From positions 1 to 54,130 of the forward strand of contig JAFQRV010000036.1 of assembly GCA_017409905.1 (NCBI GenBank): a stretch of DNA of 54,130 nt, written 5' to 3'. Made by a program: the position numbers and the translations under genes. Origin of the DNA: Bacilli bacterium. GTDB taxonomy: Bacteria > Bacillota_I > Bacilli_A > ML615J-28 > CAG-313. Shown here piece after piece: positions 8,681 to 16,699 of the stretch; the stretch's first letter is position 1; each line of letters starts with the position of its first letter. The notes under the pieces are model-generated. The model was not told the origin of the DNA. It was given only the letters and a program-made list of their open reading frames with translations, and made no database searches.

Positions 8681-8702
8681 CCTCGTGAAATGAGGTGTTT
8701 TT

Positions 8703-9071
8703 ATGACTATAAGAGACTTATTTAATTTTGTTTATTCTGATATAAAGCATAGAAATCTAATGTTGTCCTTAATGACAAAAATAGAGTGTAATGATACTCG
8801 TATTCGCTTATATCACGGTTATGAAGAGCCTGAAAACATTTCCCTTTCAGAGTTTGATAAAGTTGTGAATAATGGGTATTATTTGTATTTCAAATATGCT
8901 CACTTTGATGATGAAATATTTTATTGGTATGATAATTTAGAAATGGTTAATATAGATTATGAAAATGAAAACATTCATAAAACACCATCTTTAATAATGT
9001 CAAAGAAAATAATTAAAGTTGAAGATAACAACATAGAAGAAATAAAATCAGATAAATGGAAAGATAGTTGA
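8703..9071 (+). CDS. hypothetical protein, 122 aa
   Basis: The ribosome site GAGGTG lies in a small hairpin (ACCTC/GAGGT at 8682-8698), like the leader of the first gene in this cassette. The protein is rich in Tyr, Asp and Asn, has no signal peptide, and ends in a charged tail (EEIKSDKWKDS). No known family. Third gene of the 7477-9359 cassette. Confidence 0.65.
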   Translation: MTIRDLFNFVYSDIKHRNLMLSLMTKIECNDTRIRLYHGYEEPENISLSEFDKVVNNGYYLYFKYAHFDDEIFYWYDNLEMVNIDYENENIHKTPSLIMSKKIIKVEDNNIEEIKSDKWKDS

Positions 9072-9086
9072 AAGCAGGTGTTTTAA

Positions 9087-9359
9087 ATGCAAAAAGCAGT
9101 TGGTATTATTTCAATAACTGAAGAGGGAAATATAAGTTTTTCTTTTCAGGATTTTTATATAGAGATATTTGGTTCAAGAGAATTAAAAGAAATAAAATCT
9201 GTCAAAGAATATGATAAAGAAACAGGTTTTATAGTTCTTGATACAAACTACGGAGAAGAGTTCTATTGTTTGGAAGATACAATAGAAGGATTGGGTTTAT
9301 CTAATGAAATAGTTGTAAAAGATAAGCTGAAAAACTGTGATAAATGGTTGATTTCATAA
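9087..9359 (+). CDS. hypothetical protein, 90 aa
   Basis: AGCAGGTG precedes the ATG by nine bases. The protein looks beta-rich at the N-terminus (GIISITEEGNISFSFQDFYIEIFG) and has one pair of Cys residues in the last half. Unknown family. Last gene of the ART-like cassette, followed by the bidirectional terminator at 9392-9417. Confidence 0.65.
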   Translation: MQKAVGIISITEEGNISFSFQDFYIEIFGSRELKEIKSVKEYDKETGFIVLDTNYGEEFYCLEDTIEGLGLSNEIVVKDKLKNCDKWLIS

Positions 9360-9391
9360 TTATAAAATACTTATATTAGTATAGAAAGATT

Positions 9392-9417
9392 AAACGGGAG
9401 CCTTGCGGCTCCCGTTT
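9392..9417. terminator. bidirectional terminator between convergent genes
   Basis: AAACGGGAGCC pairs with GGCTCCCGTTT around TTGC, between the stop of the plus-strand cassette (9359) and the stop of the minus-strand gene (9427). Confidence 0.8.
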
Positions 9418-9426
9418 CTGCTTGTG

Positions 9427-10860
9427 TTATGATTTGATTTTAAGTTTGAAGATTTGTTTGGTAAAGGGTTGTACATAGGTTTCATTATAAGCAAGAGAAT
9501 AACCTAATGCCTCTGCAGTTTCAATGGCCTTTTCTGATGCTTTTTGCCCTTCTGGTAGTTTTCTTATATATCCTTGTATTCCCCTTGTTTCTGTTGTGTA
9601 ATTGTCATTGTCAATTCTTGCTACACCATCTCTGTGTTCTTTATCAGGGTTAAAACGGTTTTTCAGTTTACCACCTTGTAAAAATCCTTCTGCTGATAAT
9701 GGTTGAAGTCCTAATAAAAAATAATGGTGTAGTTTGTTAAGCTGATAGTTTTCATCATTCAAACAATAACAACTATATAGAAATAAAATGAAATCTCCAA
9801 AGTTCTTATGCACATTTAGGTTTTCTGTATATTCAAGAAAAATGGAATAGAAGTACTGTTCTCTGGTATCGAAAAATCCTACGGTATCTCCCTCTGTTGT
9901 TTTTACCTTATATAACAGGAAAATGGTATCTTCGTAAAAGATTTCTTTAAGTAATACTTCCTCAAACAATCTATTATCATTAAACTTTATCAAAACACCA
10001 TTTGTTGGTAAAGTTTTATTTCTTCTCAATAACTTCTTTTTCAAGTCAACAGTATCAACCATACTAATAATAAGTTCAAATGTATATGCCTTTGTGGTAA
10101 AAGGTCTTTCAGGAAGAATATCATAGGTATATTCATTAACAAATGGTAGGACAGATGTAACTGAATTATAGTATAATCTATCTGTATATGAAATGATTTC
10201 TATATCTTCTAAACTGTTGATTTCATAACCATATTTCTTATAAAGGTCGTGAATAAATCCATTTATATTATTAGGATTGACCTGTTTATTTTCAAATGCT
10301 GTCTGCAACTCATAATTAGGGCTGTCAAGCATTGGGAAAGGGTCTTCAGATAACATTGTTTCTCCCTTTGTTGTCTTACCTACAAAATAATGCTTGAAGT
10401 CATATTTGTTAGGTTTAAGGTATTCCAAAGTTTGAATTAGCAGATTGATATAAGCAACTATGACCTGACTATTTAAATTATCATTCTGGTTGGTATATCT
10501 TAATTTTACACACTTATAATAGAACTCAAAAAACTCTTCATAAAGATTTTCTTTCTTTATTTTAGTAGCAATCATATTGAAAAAATTATGTAGTTGAAAT
10601 ACAAACTTTTCTTCATCAATGGCTGCAAGTTCTACCTGTGCATCATAGAGTTTGGTAAACTCCTGCATTTTCAAATCTTGGGTAGTGAAATATAATGATG
10701 TCGATATTTCAGAGAAGTCTAAACCCCTTATATTATCAAGGACTGATATAGCAGAGTTCATACTTCTTTTTCTTAATATTTTTATAGTGTCTGGTTTGTC
10801 CTTAAGTTTTCTTTCTAACTTACTCCACCATTTCAACACTTTTTCATATTCTGGTTTCAT
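9427..10860 (-). CDS. hypothetical protein, 477 aa
   Basis: Start at 10860 is preferred because GAGGT lies seven bases upstream. An earlier in-frame TTG at 10893 falls almost at the transcription start. The long N-terminal part is helical and acidic (AIDEEKFVFQLHNFF...). The last 60 residues (RGIQGYIRKLPEGQKASEKA ... ETYVQPF) match a C-terminal module I have seen in hypothetical clostridial proteins that often follows a variable N-terminus. No catalytic motif was recognised. It is a single-gene unit with its own promoter, opposite to its neighbours. Confidence 0.7.
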   Translation of the reverse strand: MKPEYEKVLKWWSKLERKLKDKPDTIKILRKRSMNSAISVLDNIRGLDFSEISTSLYFTTQDLKMQEFTKLYDAQVELAAIDEEKFVFQLHNFFNMIATKIKKENLYEEFFEFYYKCVKLRYTNQNDNLNSQVIVAYINLLIQTLEYLKPNKYDFKHYFVGKTTKGETMLSEDPFPMLDSPNYELQTAFENKQVNPNNINGFIHDLYKKYGYEINSLEDIEIISYTDRLYYNSVTSVLPFVNEYTYDILPERPFTTKAYTFELIISMVDTVDLKKKLLRRNKTLPTNGVLIKFNDNRLFEEVLLKEIFYEDTIFLLYKVKTTEGDTVGFFDTREQYFYSIFLEYTENLNVHKNFGDFILFLYSCYCLNDENYQLNKLHHYFLLGLQPLSAEGFLQGGKLKNRFNPDKEHRDGVARIDNDNYTTETRGIQGYIRKLPEGQKASEKAIETAEALGYSLAYNETYVQPFTKQIFKLKIKS

Positions 10861-10896
10861 AAATGTACCTCGTTTTCCTTCTATAAAGTACAATTA

Positions 10897-10926
10897 ATTA
10901 TACCATGCAAGGTTGTCAGGAGCCAA
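10897..10926 (-). promoter_or_regulatory. promoter of the 477-aa gene, GCATGGTATAAT type
   Basis: TTGGCT (10926-10921), 18 bp, TATAAT (10902-10897) on the minus strand. The last spacer bases are GCATGG, identical to those in the other minus-strand promoter at 14799-14828. Confidence 0.7.
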
Positions 10927-11005
10927 GTTTTTTTCAGAAAAAATACCTCTTATTATTGTAATTACAATGAATATAATAATCAATCTATAAATCTTATTTT
11001 TTTAT

Positions 11006-11058
11006 GTGGGCAGTTGAAATCTCTTTATAAGCATATATAGTAAATTGTGGACAGTTTG
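11006..11058 (+). promoter_or_regulatory. two GTGG(A/G)CAGTT elements before the pilin-like gene
   Basis: GTGGGCAGTTGAAAT at 11006-11020 and GTGGACAGTTTG at 11047-11058, about 60-110 bp before the start codon. Same element as at 537 and 52445. Confidence 0.5.
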
Positions 11059-11115
11059 TTTTAAATTATTTTAGATAACAAATAAAAATATTTAAAATAA
11101 GGAGAGTGAACTGTT

Positions 11116-11793
11116 ATGGAGAAAGAGATTTCAAGTGGTACTATGTTAGGTATCGTATTAATCGCTTTGGCAGCAGTAATTGGTTTAGGCTTTGGAGTAT
11201 TTAGTATAGCAAAAGGTGTAGCAAATGAAGGTACAGTAGGTGTTCAGGATAACTTGAATGTTGTTTCTGATAGTGCTTATGAAGATTACAATGATAAAGT
11301 TGTAACAGGTACAATGGTTAAGAGTGCTGTTCAGAACTTCACAGGAAAATCTTGTGCTATTTTAATACATACAACTGCTATGGAGAAAGGTGTTAAAACT
11401 TATAATACTCATGAAAACATTTGTGTTTGGGCAGTAGATGATAAAGATTATATCAACTACAATGCAGTATTAGGCGGTACTTCTGATGCAGAAGATGCTG
11501 TTACCATAATTGAAAAAGGTGGAGACCCTATCAATGGTGAAGGTTCTGACCTTGTTTCAGGTTTAGAAGATGACAGCATAGATACAGCAATCATTAAGGA
11601 TGGTGTATTAAGTATTCAAAATCCATTTGCAACAGATGACAATGGTAAAATTAAATACGATAATAGCATTGGTGGTTTCAGCAGAACAGGTAACTGTGAG
11701 TATATTGCAACAGGTGGTAAGTTTGAAGCTAACCTTATAAAAGATGCCTCTGGTACAACAGTAGGAATTATTTTTACACAGATGGCAAAATAA
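11116..11793 (+). CDS. pilin-like single-membrane-span protein, 225 aa
   Basis: The first nine residues are polar (MEKEISSGT). A strongly hydrophobic helix at about 10-33 (MLGIVLIALAAVIGLGFG...) follows, then about 190 hydrophilic residues outside. No signal-peptidase I site is seen. Such an N-terminal helix is found in pilin-like subunits and in proteins often seen near conjugation genes in clostridial elements. The extracellular part has three cysteines that might form disulphides. The hairpin at 11811-11837 could end most transcripts and let this gene be made in excess over the SLH gene after it, as a structural subunit would need. Confidence 0.65.
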   Translation: MEKEISSGTMLGIVLIALAAVIGLGFGVFSIAKGVANEGTVGVQDNLNVVSDSAYEDYNDKVVTGTMVKSAVQNFTGKSCAILIHTTAMEKGVKTYNTHENICVWAVDDKDYINYNAVLGGTSDAEDAVTIIEKGGDPINGEGSDLVSGLEDDSIDTAIIKDGVLSIQNPFATDDNGKIKYDNSIGGFSRTGNCEYIATGGKFEANLIKDASGTTVGIIFTQMAK

Positions 11794-11810
11794 TTAAAGT
11801 ATTTTTGTCT

Positions 11811-11837
11811 GAGGGCATTGTTAATCACAATGCCCTC
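11811..11837 (+). terminator. terminator/attenuator between pilin-like and SLH genes
   Basis: GAGGGCATTGT pairs with ACAATGCCCTC around a five-base loop and is followed by ATATTTTTTG, a good intrinsic terminator that may leak. Confidence 0.8.
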
Positions 11838-11870
11838 ATATTTTTTGAACAAAGAAAGGTGTGATATAAA

Positions 11871-13967
11871 ATGAAAAAGGTAATTAGTTTATTTTTAGCC
11901 ATGTGTTTAATGGTTATGAGTTCAGTAAATATCTTGGCTTTAACTTTATCTTATGAAGATGAAAAAGGAAATACAGTAAAAATATCAGATTTTAGAGATA
12001 CACAAGGTCATTGGGCACACAACACGATATTAAAAGTTGCAGAATATGGTTTGATAGTAGGTTCTAATGGTAATTTTATGCCAGACCAACACATTAAACG
12101 TGGAGACCTTGCAATTATCCTTGATAGAATGTTAGGGTTAAAGACTTCTTCTTATAATTATTATGATGATTTGAGAAATGATGATTATTACAGAGATGCT
12201 TTGTTAAGGTGTGTTGCAGCAGGTTATATAACAGGTGTATCAACAAATGAAATAAATCCTGATGGGTATGCAACAAGAGAGCAGGTTGCTACTATAATGA
12301 CAAGAATATTTGAATTAGATAGTAATTATAGTGGTAAAACGAAGTTTGTAGATGATAATAAAATTAGTAGTTGGGCAAGGTCAAGTGTAAGCGCTATGTC
12401 AACATTGGGTTATATCAATGGTAATGATAAAGGTTATATGAACCCTCAATCTAATATAACTCGTGCTGAATTAGTTACAATGTTAAATAATATAGCAAAT
12501 ACATATATTCCTAAAAAAGACAGTACAGGTGCAGGAAGTTCCTTTAGAGGCTCATTCCCTACAAATATAGTTGCTTCAAGGAGTATAGACCTTAATAATT
12601 CAAGTGTTGGTAGGGATGTAATCTTAACTTATGATTGTAGTAACTTAACTCTTAATAATTCAACAGTTCGTGGCAGGGTTGTAGCATTAGGAAAGAAAAA
12701 TATTGCGATAAATGGTGATAGTAATGTTTCAGAAATAGTTCTGGTAGATGGTAAGTCATCAGTTACAGGTTGTGAAAATGCGGCAAGTATTTATATTTGT
12801 GATTATGCTTCAGAAAGTAATTTGGATGGTTTTGCAAGAAGAATTATATTAGAAGCTGGTGTAAGAGTAAAAGTAAATGGTGTTATGTATGAGAACAATA
12901 CCACAAGAATTAAAACCTATTATGCAAGTGAATTACAAGCAGATATTTCTGATGAACAGGGTTATGTTGTTGGAGGCCCCAAAGTATCAGGAGCAAAGTT
13001 CACACAAGACCAAGATAATATCGTTTATGTAGATAATGTTAAAATAACAGCAGGAGACGAAGAAATTGATGAAATAGGTGTTGTTTGGTTAGACCAGGAC
13101 GAAGATGAAAATGATGTCAGTCCTACCTACTATAAAAATGATGGTAAAAAGCATTTACAGACTAATAAAATAGATAGAGTTATTAGTTTTAAGGTTGGTA
13201 CAACTCGTGGAATAAGAGCATATAGAGTGTATGTGAAAGATAAATCAGGGTTATTAGCATATAGTGAAACAGCAATATTTACAGCCTATGATTTTGATAT
13301 AGATTTGAGAATATCAGATAATGATTTTCCAGAGAAATTAAATGCAAGTATGGTTATTGACGGGAATAACATTCCAGCAATAAGTAGTGTAAGATTATTA
13401 TACGGTATAGAAAATAGTGGGTTTGAACCAAACGAAATAAGTATGAAATTATATTCTGATGCGGATGCAGAGTATCAACCAGATATAAACACTTACAGAA
13501 GATATAATGCAACAGTAGGAAAAGTAAAAGCAGAAATAAACGGTGAAATAGTATCACTTCCGCCTACTTCATTTGGTTATATCATAACATTTAAGAATGG
13601 CGCAGTTTATAATCGTTATCCTGAAATATCAAATATTGTTCCAAATGGTGTAGATTTGATTGATTACATAACAACAGGAAATATAGAATTAACAGAAACA
13701 GAAATTATATTTAGTAATAATCTTTGTTTACCTCGTTATATAACACCTCAAGAAATGGGTATTGCTTACCTTGTATCTGACAATGAAATAACAGATATAA
13801 ATAAAGTTGATATGATACATACTCCAACTATTGCAAAATCTATGATTGAGATTGAAAATAATTTTGAAGTATCAATTATAAAACCAGAAACACATAATCA
13901 CATTTATTACTGTGCTTATGTAAAAACTAATAATGGGTATGAATATGGAAATATATTAAAATACTAA
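11871..13967 (+). CDS. SLH-domain surface protein, 698 aa
   Basis: Signal peptide at residues 1-24. Three SLH domains follow at about 40-90 (FRDTQGHWAHNTILKVAEYG), 96-150 and 158-212 (with ITRAELVTMLNN). In this family they bind secondary cell-wall polymer and fix the protein to the wall. Residues 225-345 look like a short beta-helix (repeated N-S-S-V/L strands). The remaining 350 residues are beta-rich and unknown. It is co-transcribed with the pilin-like gene, suggesting it anchors or guides an extracellular structure. AGAAAGGTG precedes the start. Confidence 0.85.
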   Translation: MKKVISLFLAMCLMVMSSVNILALTLSYEDEKGNTVKISDFRDTQGHWAHNTILKVAEYGLIVGSNGNFMPDQHIKRGDLAIILDRMLGLKTSSYNYYDDLRNDDYYRDALLRCVAAGYITGVSTNEINPDGYATREQVATIMTRIFELDSNYSGKTKFVDDNKISSWARSSVSAMSTLGYINGNDKGYMNPQSNITRAELVTMLNNIANTYIPKKDSTGAGSSFRGSFPTNIVASRSIDLNNSSVGRDVILTYDCSNLTLNNSTVRGRVVALGKKNIAINGDSNVSEIVLVDGKSSVTGCENAASIYICDYASESNLDGFARRIILEAGVRVKVNGVMYENNTTRIKTYYASELQADISDEQGYVVGGPKVSGAKFTQDQDNIVYVDNVKITAGDEEIDEIGVVWLDQDEDENDVSPTYYKNDGKKHLQTNKIDRVISFKVGTTRGIRAYRVYVKDKSGLLAYSETAIFTAYDFDIDLRISDNDFPEKLNASMVIDGNNIPAISSVRLLYGIENSGFEPNEISMKLYSDADAEYQPDINTYRRYNATVGKVKAEINGEIVSLPPTSFGYIITFKNGAVYNRYPEISNIVPNGVDLIDYITTGNIELTETEIIFSNNLCLPRYITPQEMGIAYLVSDNEITDINKVDMIHTPTIAKSMIEIENNFEVSIIKPETHNHIYYCAYVKTNNGYEYGNILKY

Positions 13968-13969
13968 TT

Positions 13970-14014
13970 AAAAAGAGAAGGAAGAAACTCAAATGGTTTC
14001 TTCCTTCTCTTTTT
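13970..14014. terminator. bidirectional terminator overlapping the stop of the minus-strand gene
   Basis: An inverted repeat of about 19 bp (AAAAAGAGAAGGAAGAAAC and its complement) around TCAAATG. Both strands end in T-rich tracts. The stop codon of the minus-strand gene lies in the loop. Confidence 0.85.
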
Positions 14015-14759
14015 CCTTGAAGTCCATTCCAAATAACAGTCCATCAAACTTTGCTTCATAAATGTATTTCTTATTTTCATAAGCAATACAACCAATTAGA
14101 TTAAATGGTTTATGCTTTTTTGTTCTCTCTATAAAAGAAAAAGAAAGGTAATCCTTACATAATTCAAAAGATGGTATTATTCCAACAAAATAAGGTATAT
14201 TAACCTGATAATCTTTATTCATTAGGGTTATGGGAAAGAACTCTGCAATTGATGGTATAGAAAAATCACTCCACCTTCCTGTATCTTCATCATAATCGCC
14301 CTTGAAATCAACTCTTCTATACTCATCTAATGCTTTCACATAAACTCTGAATATTGAGAAATTAGTGTATGTTGTGTCAATATAGGATTTTAGTTCGTAA
14401 TAAGTGTCAAATCCTCTTATATGTAAGGAGTTATACATAAGTGTATCTGTCCATACCTCACAATCTACACTCATTAGAAAGAAATTAAAAGCATTAACTT
14501 CTATATCTTCACTTGCATCCGCAGGCTCACAAGGTAAAGAGTAATACCCCCCTCCTTCTTCATATTCACACATGAGAGGTAGAAGTCTGTTTAAGACTTT
14601 ATTCTGCAATTCTAATGAAACAATATCAATTTTCTTTACTGCACAATATTCATCACTTTCATCCTTTTCATCAGGATAAGTGAAAAGTAGTTGTGGTTGT
14701 TCTCTCACAATCTCTGGCATCATTAGTTCTAATAATTTTCTCATTTTTAATTTTTTCAT
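13989..14759 (-). CDS. hypothetical protein, 256 aa
   Basis: AAGGAAGGA precedes the ATG. The protein is acidic, has a basic start (MKKLKMRKL), a Tyr/Phe-rich centre and an acidic, lysine-rich C-terminus. No signal peptide, membrane segment or known motif. Like the 477-aa gene it is a lone minus-strand unit with a GCATGGTATAAT promoter, so the two may be controlled alike. Function unknown. Confidence 0.7.
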   Translation of the reverse strand: MKKLKMRKLLELMMPEIVREQPQLLFTYPDEKDESDEYCAVKKIDIVSLELQNKVLNRLLPLMCEYEEGGGYYSLPCEPADASEDIEVNAFNFFLMSVDCEVWTDTLMYNSLHIRGFDTYYELKSYIDTTYTNFSIFRVYVKALDEYRRVDFKGDYDEDTGRWSDFSIPSIAEFFPITLMNKDYQVNIPYFVGIIPSFELCKDYLSFSFIERTKKHKPFNLIGCIAYENKKYIYEAKFDGLLFGMDFKEKEKEETI

Positions 14760-14798
14760 AATGGTATCCTTCCTTTTATTCCATAGTTAGGATTAATC

Positions 14799-14828
14799 AT
14801 TATACCATGCTTTTTTGTCTTACATCAA
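14799..14828 (-). promoter_or_regulatory. promoter of the 256-aa gene, GCATGGTATAAT type
   Basis: TTGATG (14828-14823), 18 bp, TATAAT (14804-14799) on the minus strand, with GCATGG just before the -10 hexamer. Confidence 0.7.
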
Positions 14829-14946
14829 CATGCTTTTGAGACAAAATTATCAAATAAAATTACCTTGATTTAAACAAATATTACTTTTTTATTTTTATAT
14901 AAGATTGCTTGTTTTTATTGAAATAGCAATAAATAAAAATAATGAT

Positions 14947-14979
14947 AGACAGTTATAAAAAATTATTAGACAGTTAAAA
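14947..14979 (+). promoter_or_regulatory. double AGACAGTTA element before the ATPase operon
   Basis: AGACAGTTATAA at 14947-14958 and AGACAGTTAAAA at 14968-14979, 21 bp apart (two helical turns), followed by GGGACT at 15000-15005. Confidence 0.5.
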
Positions 14980-15050
14980 AAACACTTATGACTAAAATAG
15001 GGACTATTAGATTTATATTAATATGTAAATGAAAAAATGGAGGGGTTAAT

Positions 15051-15320
15051 ATGCAGAATTGTTATTCAGATGGAACTTTTGAAGAATATAAAAAGTTTAG
15101 AAAAGAACATATAGAGTTTGTAAATAGGTTCAATGAATTAAAAAAGTGCATATGTAACTCAATACTACAGGAAGATAACTTTGAATTAGAAGTTATTAAA
15201 GGTTTGTATGAGAATGAAGAAAGCATTAAAGATATTGCTGCTTTTCTAAATATGACAGAATATGATGTTTTCTTTTTGGCAGTTGAAAATGGAATTATTA
15301 AGAAGTATGAGGGGGATTAA
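15051..15320 (+). CDS. small HTH-like protein, 89 aa
   Basis: GGAGGGG precedes the ATG. Residues about 52-80 (NEESIKDIAAFLNMTEYDVFFLAVENG) resemble a helix-turn-helix of the sigma-70 region 4/resolvase type. The first half is charged and helical. It is the first gene of an operon ending in the large ATPase and lies only 2 bp before a second HTH-bearing gene, so a regulatory or DNA-binding part in transfer is possible. No named family. Confidence 0.65.
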   Translation: MQNCYSDGTFEEYKKFRKEHIEFVNRFNELKKCICNSILQEDNFELEVIKGLYENEESIKDIAAFLNMTEYDVFFLAVENGIIKKYEGD

Positions 15321-15322
15321 AT

Positions 15323-15829
15323 ATGTATAATAAAGAATTATTTGCTCAAGCAAGAAGTAAGATTGCAGATAAACCAATAGTGGTTATTCAGCAAGAAAGA
15401 TTAGTTAAGAGAATTGCAGATTTGGAAAGAGAATTAGCATCAGCAAGAAGAGAGTTAAGTTTGTTAGAAAAAAAGGTCTTAATGAGTGGTATAAAAGAAT
15501 TGCAGCAAGATGCAGATGCAAGGCATATTAAATTGACTAAAAAAGAGGCTATTATACAGTACTCATTAAGAAATGTACCTACTCAAAAAATAGCAGAAAC
15601 AGTTGAAGTTTCAGAAAGTTATGTGAGAAAGGTAATATCTTTATATAGAAAAGAAAAAGGAATTAAGCCAATATCAAAAGGTGATAGAACAAGAAATCAA
15701 GTTTTCGTCAATTTAGAGAATGGATTGTCCGTTAATGAAATAGCAACACTTATGGGTATTACACCTCAATATGTTAGTCAGATTAAAGGTGAATATGACA
15801 AAAAAGTAAGTCTTGGAGTAGTAAGTTGA
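15323..15829 (+). CDS. coiled-coil protein with two helix-turn-helix segments, 168 aa
   Basis: Residues about 25-60 form a coiled coil (LVKRIADLERELASARRELS). Two HTH-like segments follow, about 75-108 (RNVPTQKIAETVEVSESYVRK) and 133-160 (GLSVNEIATLMGITPQYVSQ). The design, a dimerisation coil and two DNA-recognition helices per chain, suits a DNA-bridging or specialised repressor protein. GAGGGGG overlaps the end of the previous gene. It could bind the repeated GACAGTTA elements upstream, but that is inference. Confidence 0.75.
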   Translation: MYNKELFAQARSKIADKPIVVIQQERLVKRIADLERELASARRELSLLEKKVLMSGIKELQQDADARHIKLTKKEAIIQYSLRNVPTQKIAETVEVSESYVRKVISLYRKEKGIKPISKGDRTRNQVFVNLENGLSVNEIATLMGITPQYVSQIKGEYDKKVSLGVVS

Positions 15830-15844
15830 TAAGGAGTTGATTAT

Positions 15845-16687
15845 ATGGTAGTCAATGAGTATAAGGATATATTGACTAAATTAGAGAGTTTGGCAATGTC
15901 AAATGAAAATAATATTCGTGGTAAAAAACAAGAACAGTTGCAGGCCAGAAGAGAAAGAGCAAAACAGAATAAATTATTAGCAATTAGTGAAGAGGATGGT
16001 AATAAAATAACTGATATGTTAAAAAGGGGTTATTCAGTAGAAAGTTTATTTGATTATTTTCCCAACTATCAAAAACTTCATATTGTAAATTATATCAAGA
16101 AGAGAACTGATTTTGTTGAAACTCAAAATGTTTTACTTTCTAAAAATATTTGTATGGAAATCCTTTGCTTAAAGCATATAGGATTTACTGATGAAGCAAT
16201 AAAATGGATAGTTGATTTAGATGATGATATATATAAGAGATATATAAACTATTTCTATTTGGAACTGTCAACTGCAATGAAAAATAGGATGTTAGCTCGT
16301 GGGTTAGAAACACAAACCTTTTTAGATACAGAAGTTTCTTATATGAAATTGATTGATTTAATAGAGTGTTTACACTTCAAAATGGAATTAAAAGATATCA
16401 GAAAAGTTACAGGTCTAAAAAGAGCTTCCATAATAGAGTGCATTGAGTTATTAAAGGATTATGGTGTTGATGAAACAGAGTTAAAGGTGGTTAATATCAT
16501 TTCAGTTATACCTTATATCTGGAATGAAAATGAAAAAAGAGAAAAGGTACTTAAAGGTTTTAAGGAAAGAGTTGCTACTTTGCATAGTATGGGTTATACA
16601 AAACTTAAAATTGCAATGCATTTGGACGTGGACATTGACTTAATAGAAATGTTGTTCACTAAAAATGGAAAGAAAATGTTAAAATAA
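15845..16687 (+). CDS. hypothetical helical protein with HTH-like segments, 280 aa
   Basis: AAGGAG lies before the ATG. The N-terminus is basic and coiled (GKKQEQLQARRERAKQNK). At least three segments look like HTH units: near 50-75 (EDGNKITDMLKRGYSVESLF), near 185-205 (KDIRKVTGLKRASIIECIEL) and near 250-272 (LHSMGYTKLKIAMHLDVD). Unknown family. It lies 13 bp before the ATPase gene, so it probably works with it. Confidence 0.65.
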   Translation: MVVNEYKDILTKLESLAMSNENNIRGKKQEQLQARRERAKQNKLLAISEEDGNKITDMLKRGYSVESLFDYFPNYQKLHIVNYIKKRTDFVETQNVLLSKNICMEILCLKHIGFTDEAIKWIVDLDDDIYKRYINYFYLELSTAMKNRMLARGLETQTFLDTEVSYMKLIDLIECLHFKMELKDIRKVTGLKRASIIECIELLKDYGVDETELKVVNIISVIPYIWNENEKREKVLKGFKERVATLHSMGYTKLKIAMHLDVDIDLIEMLFTKNGKKMLK

Positions 16688-16699
16688 GGAGTGATTTAG

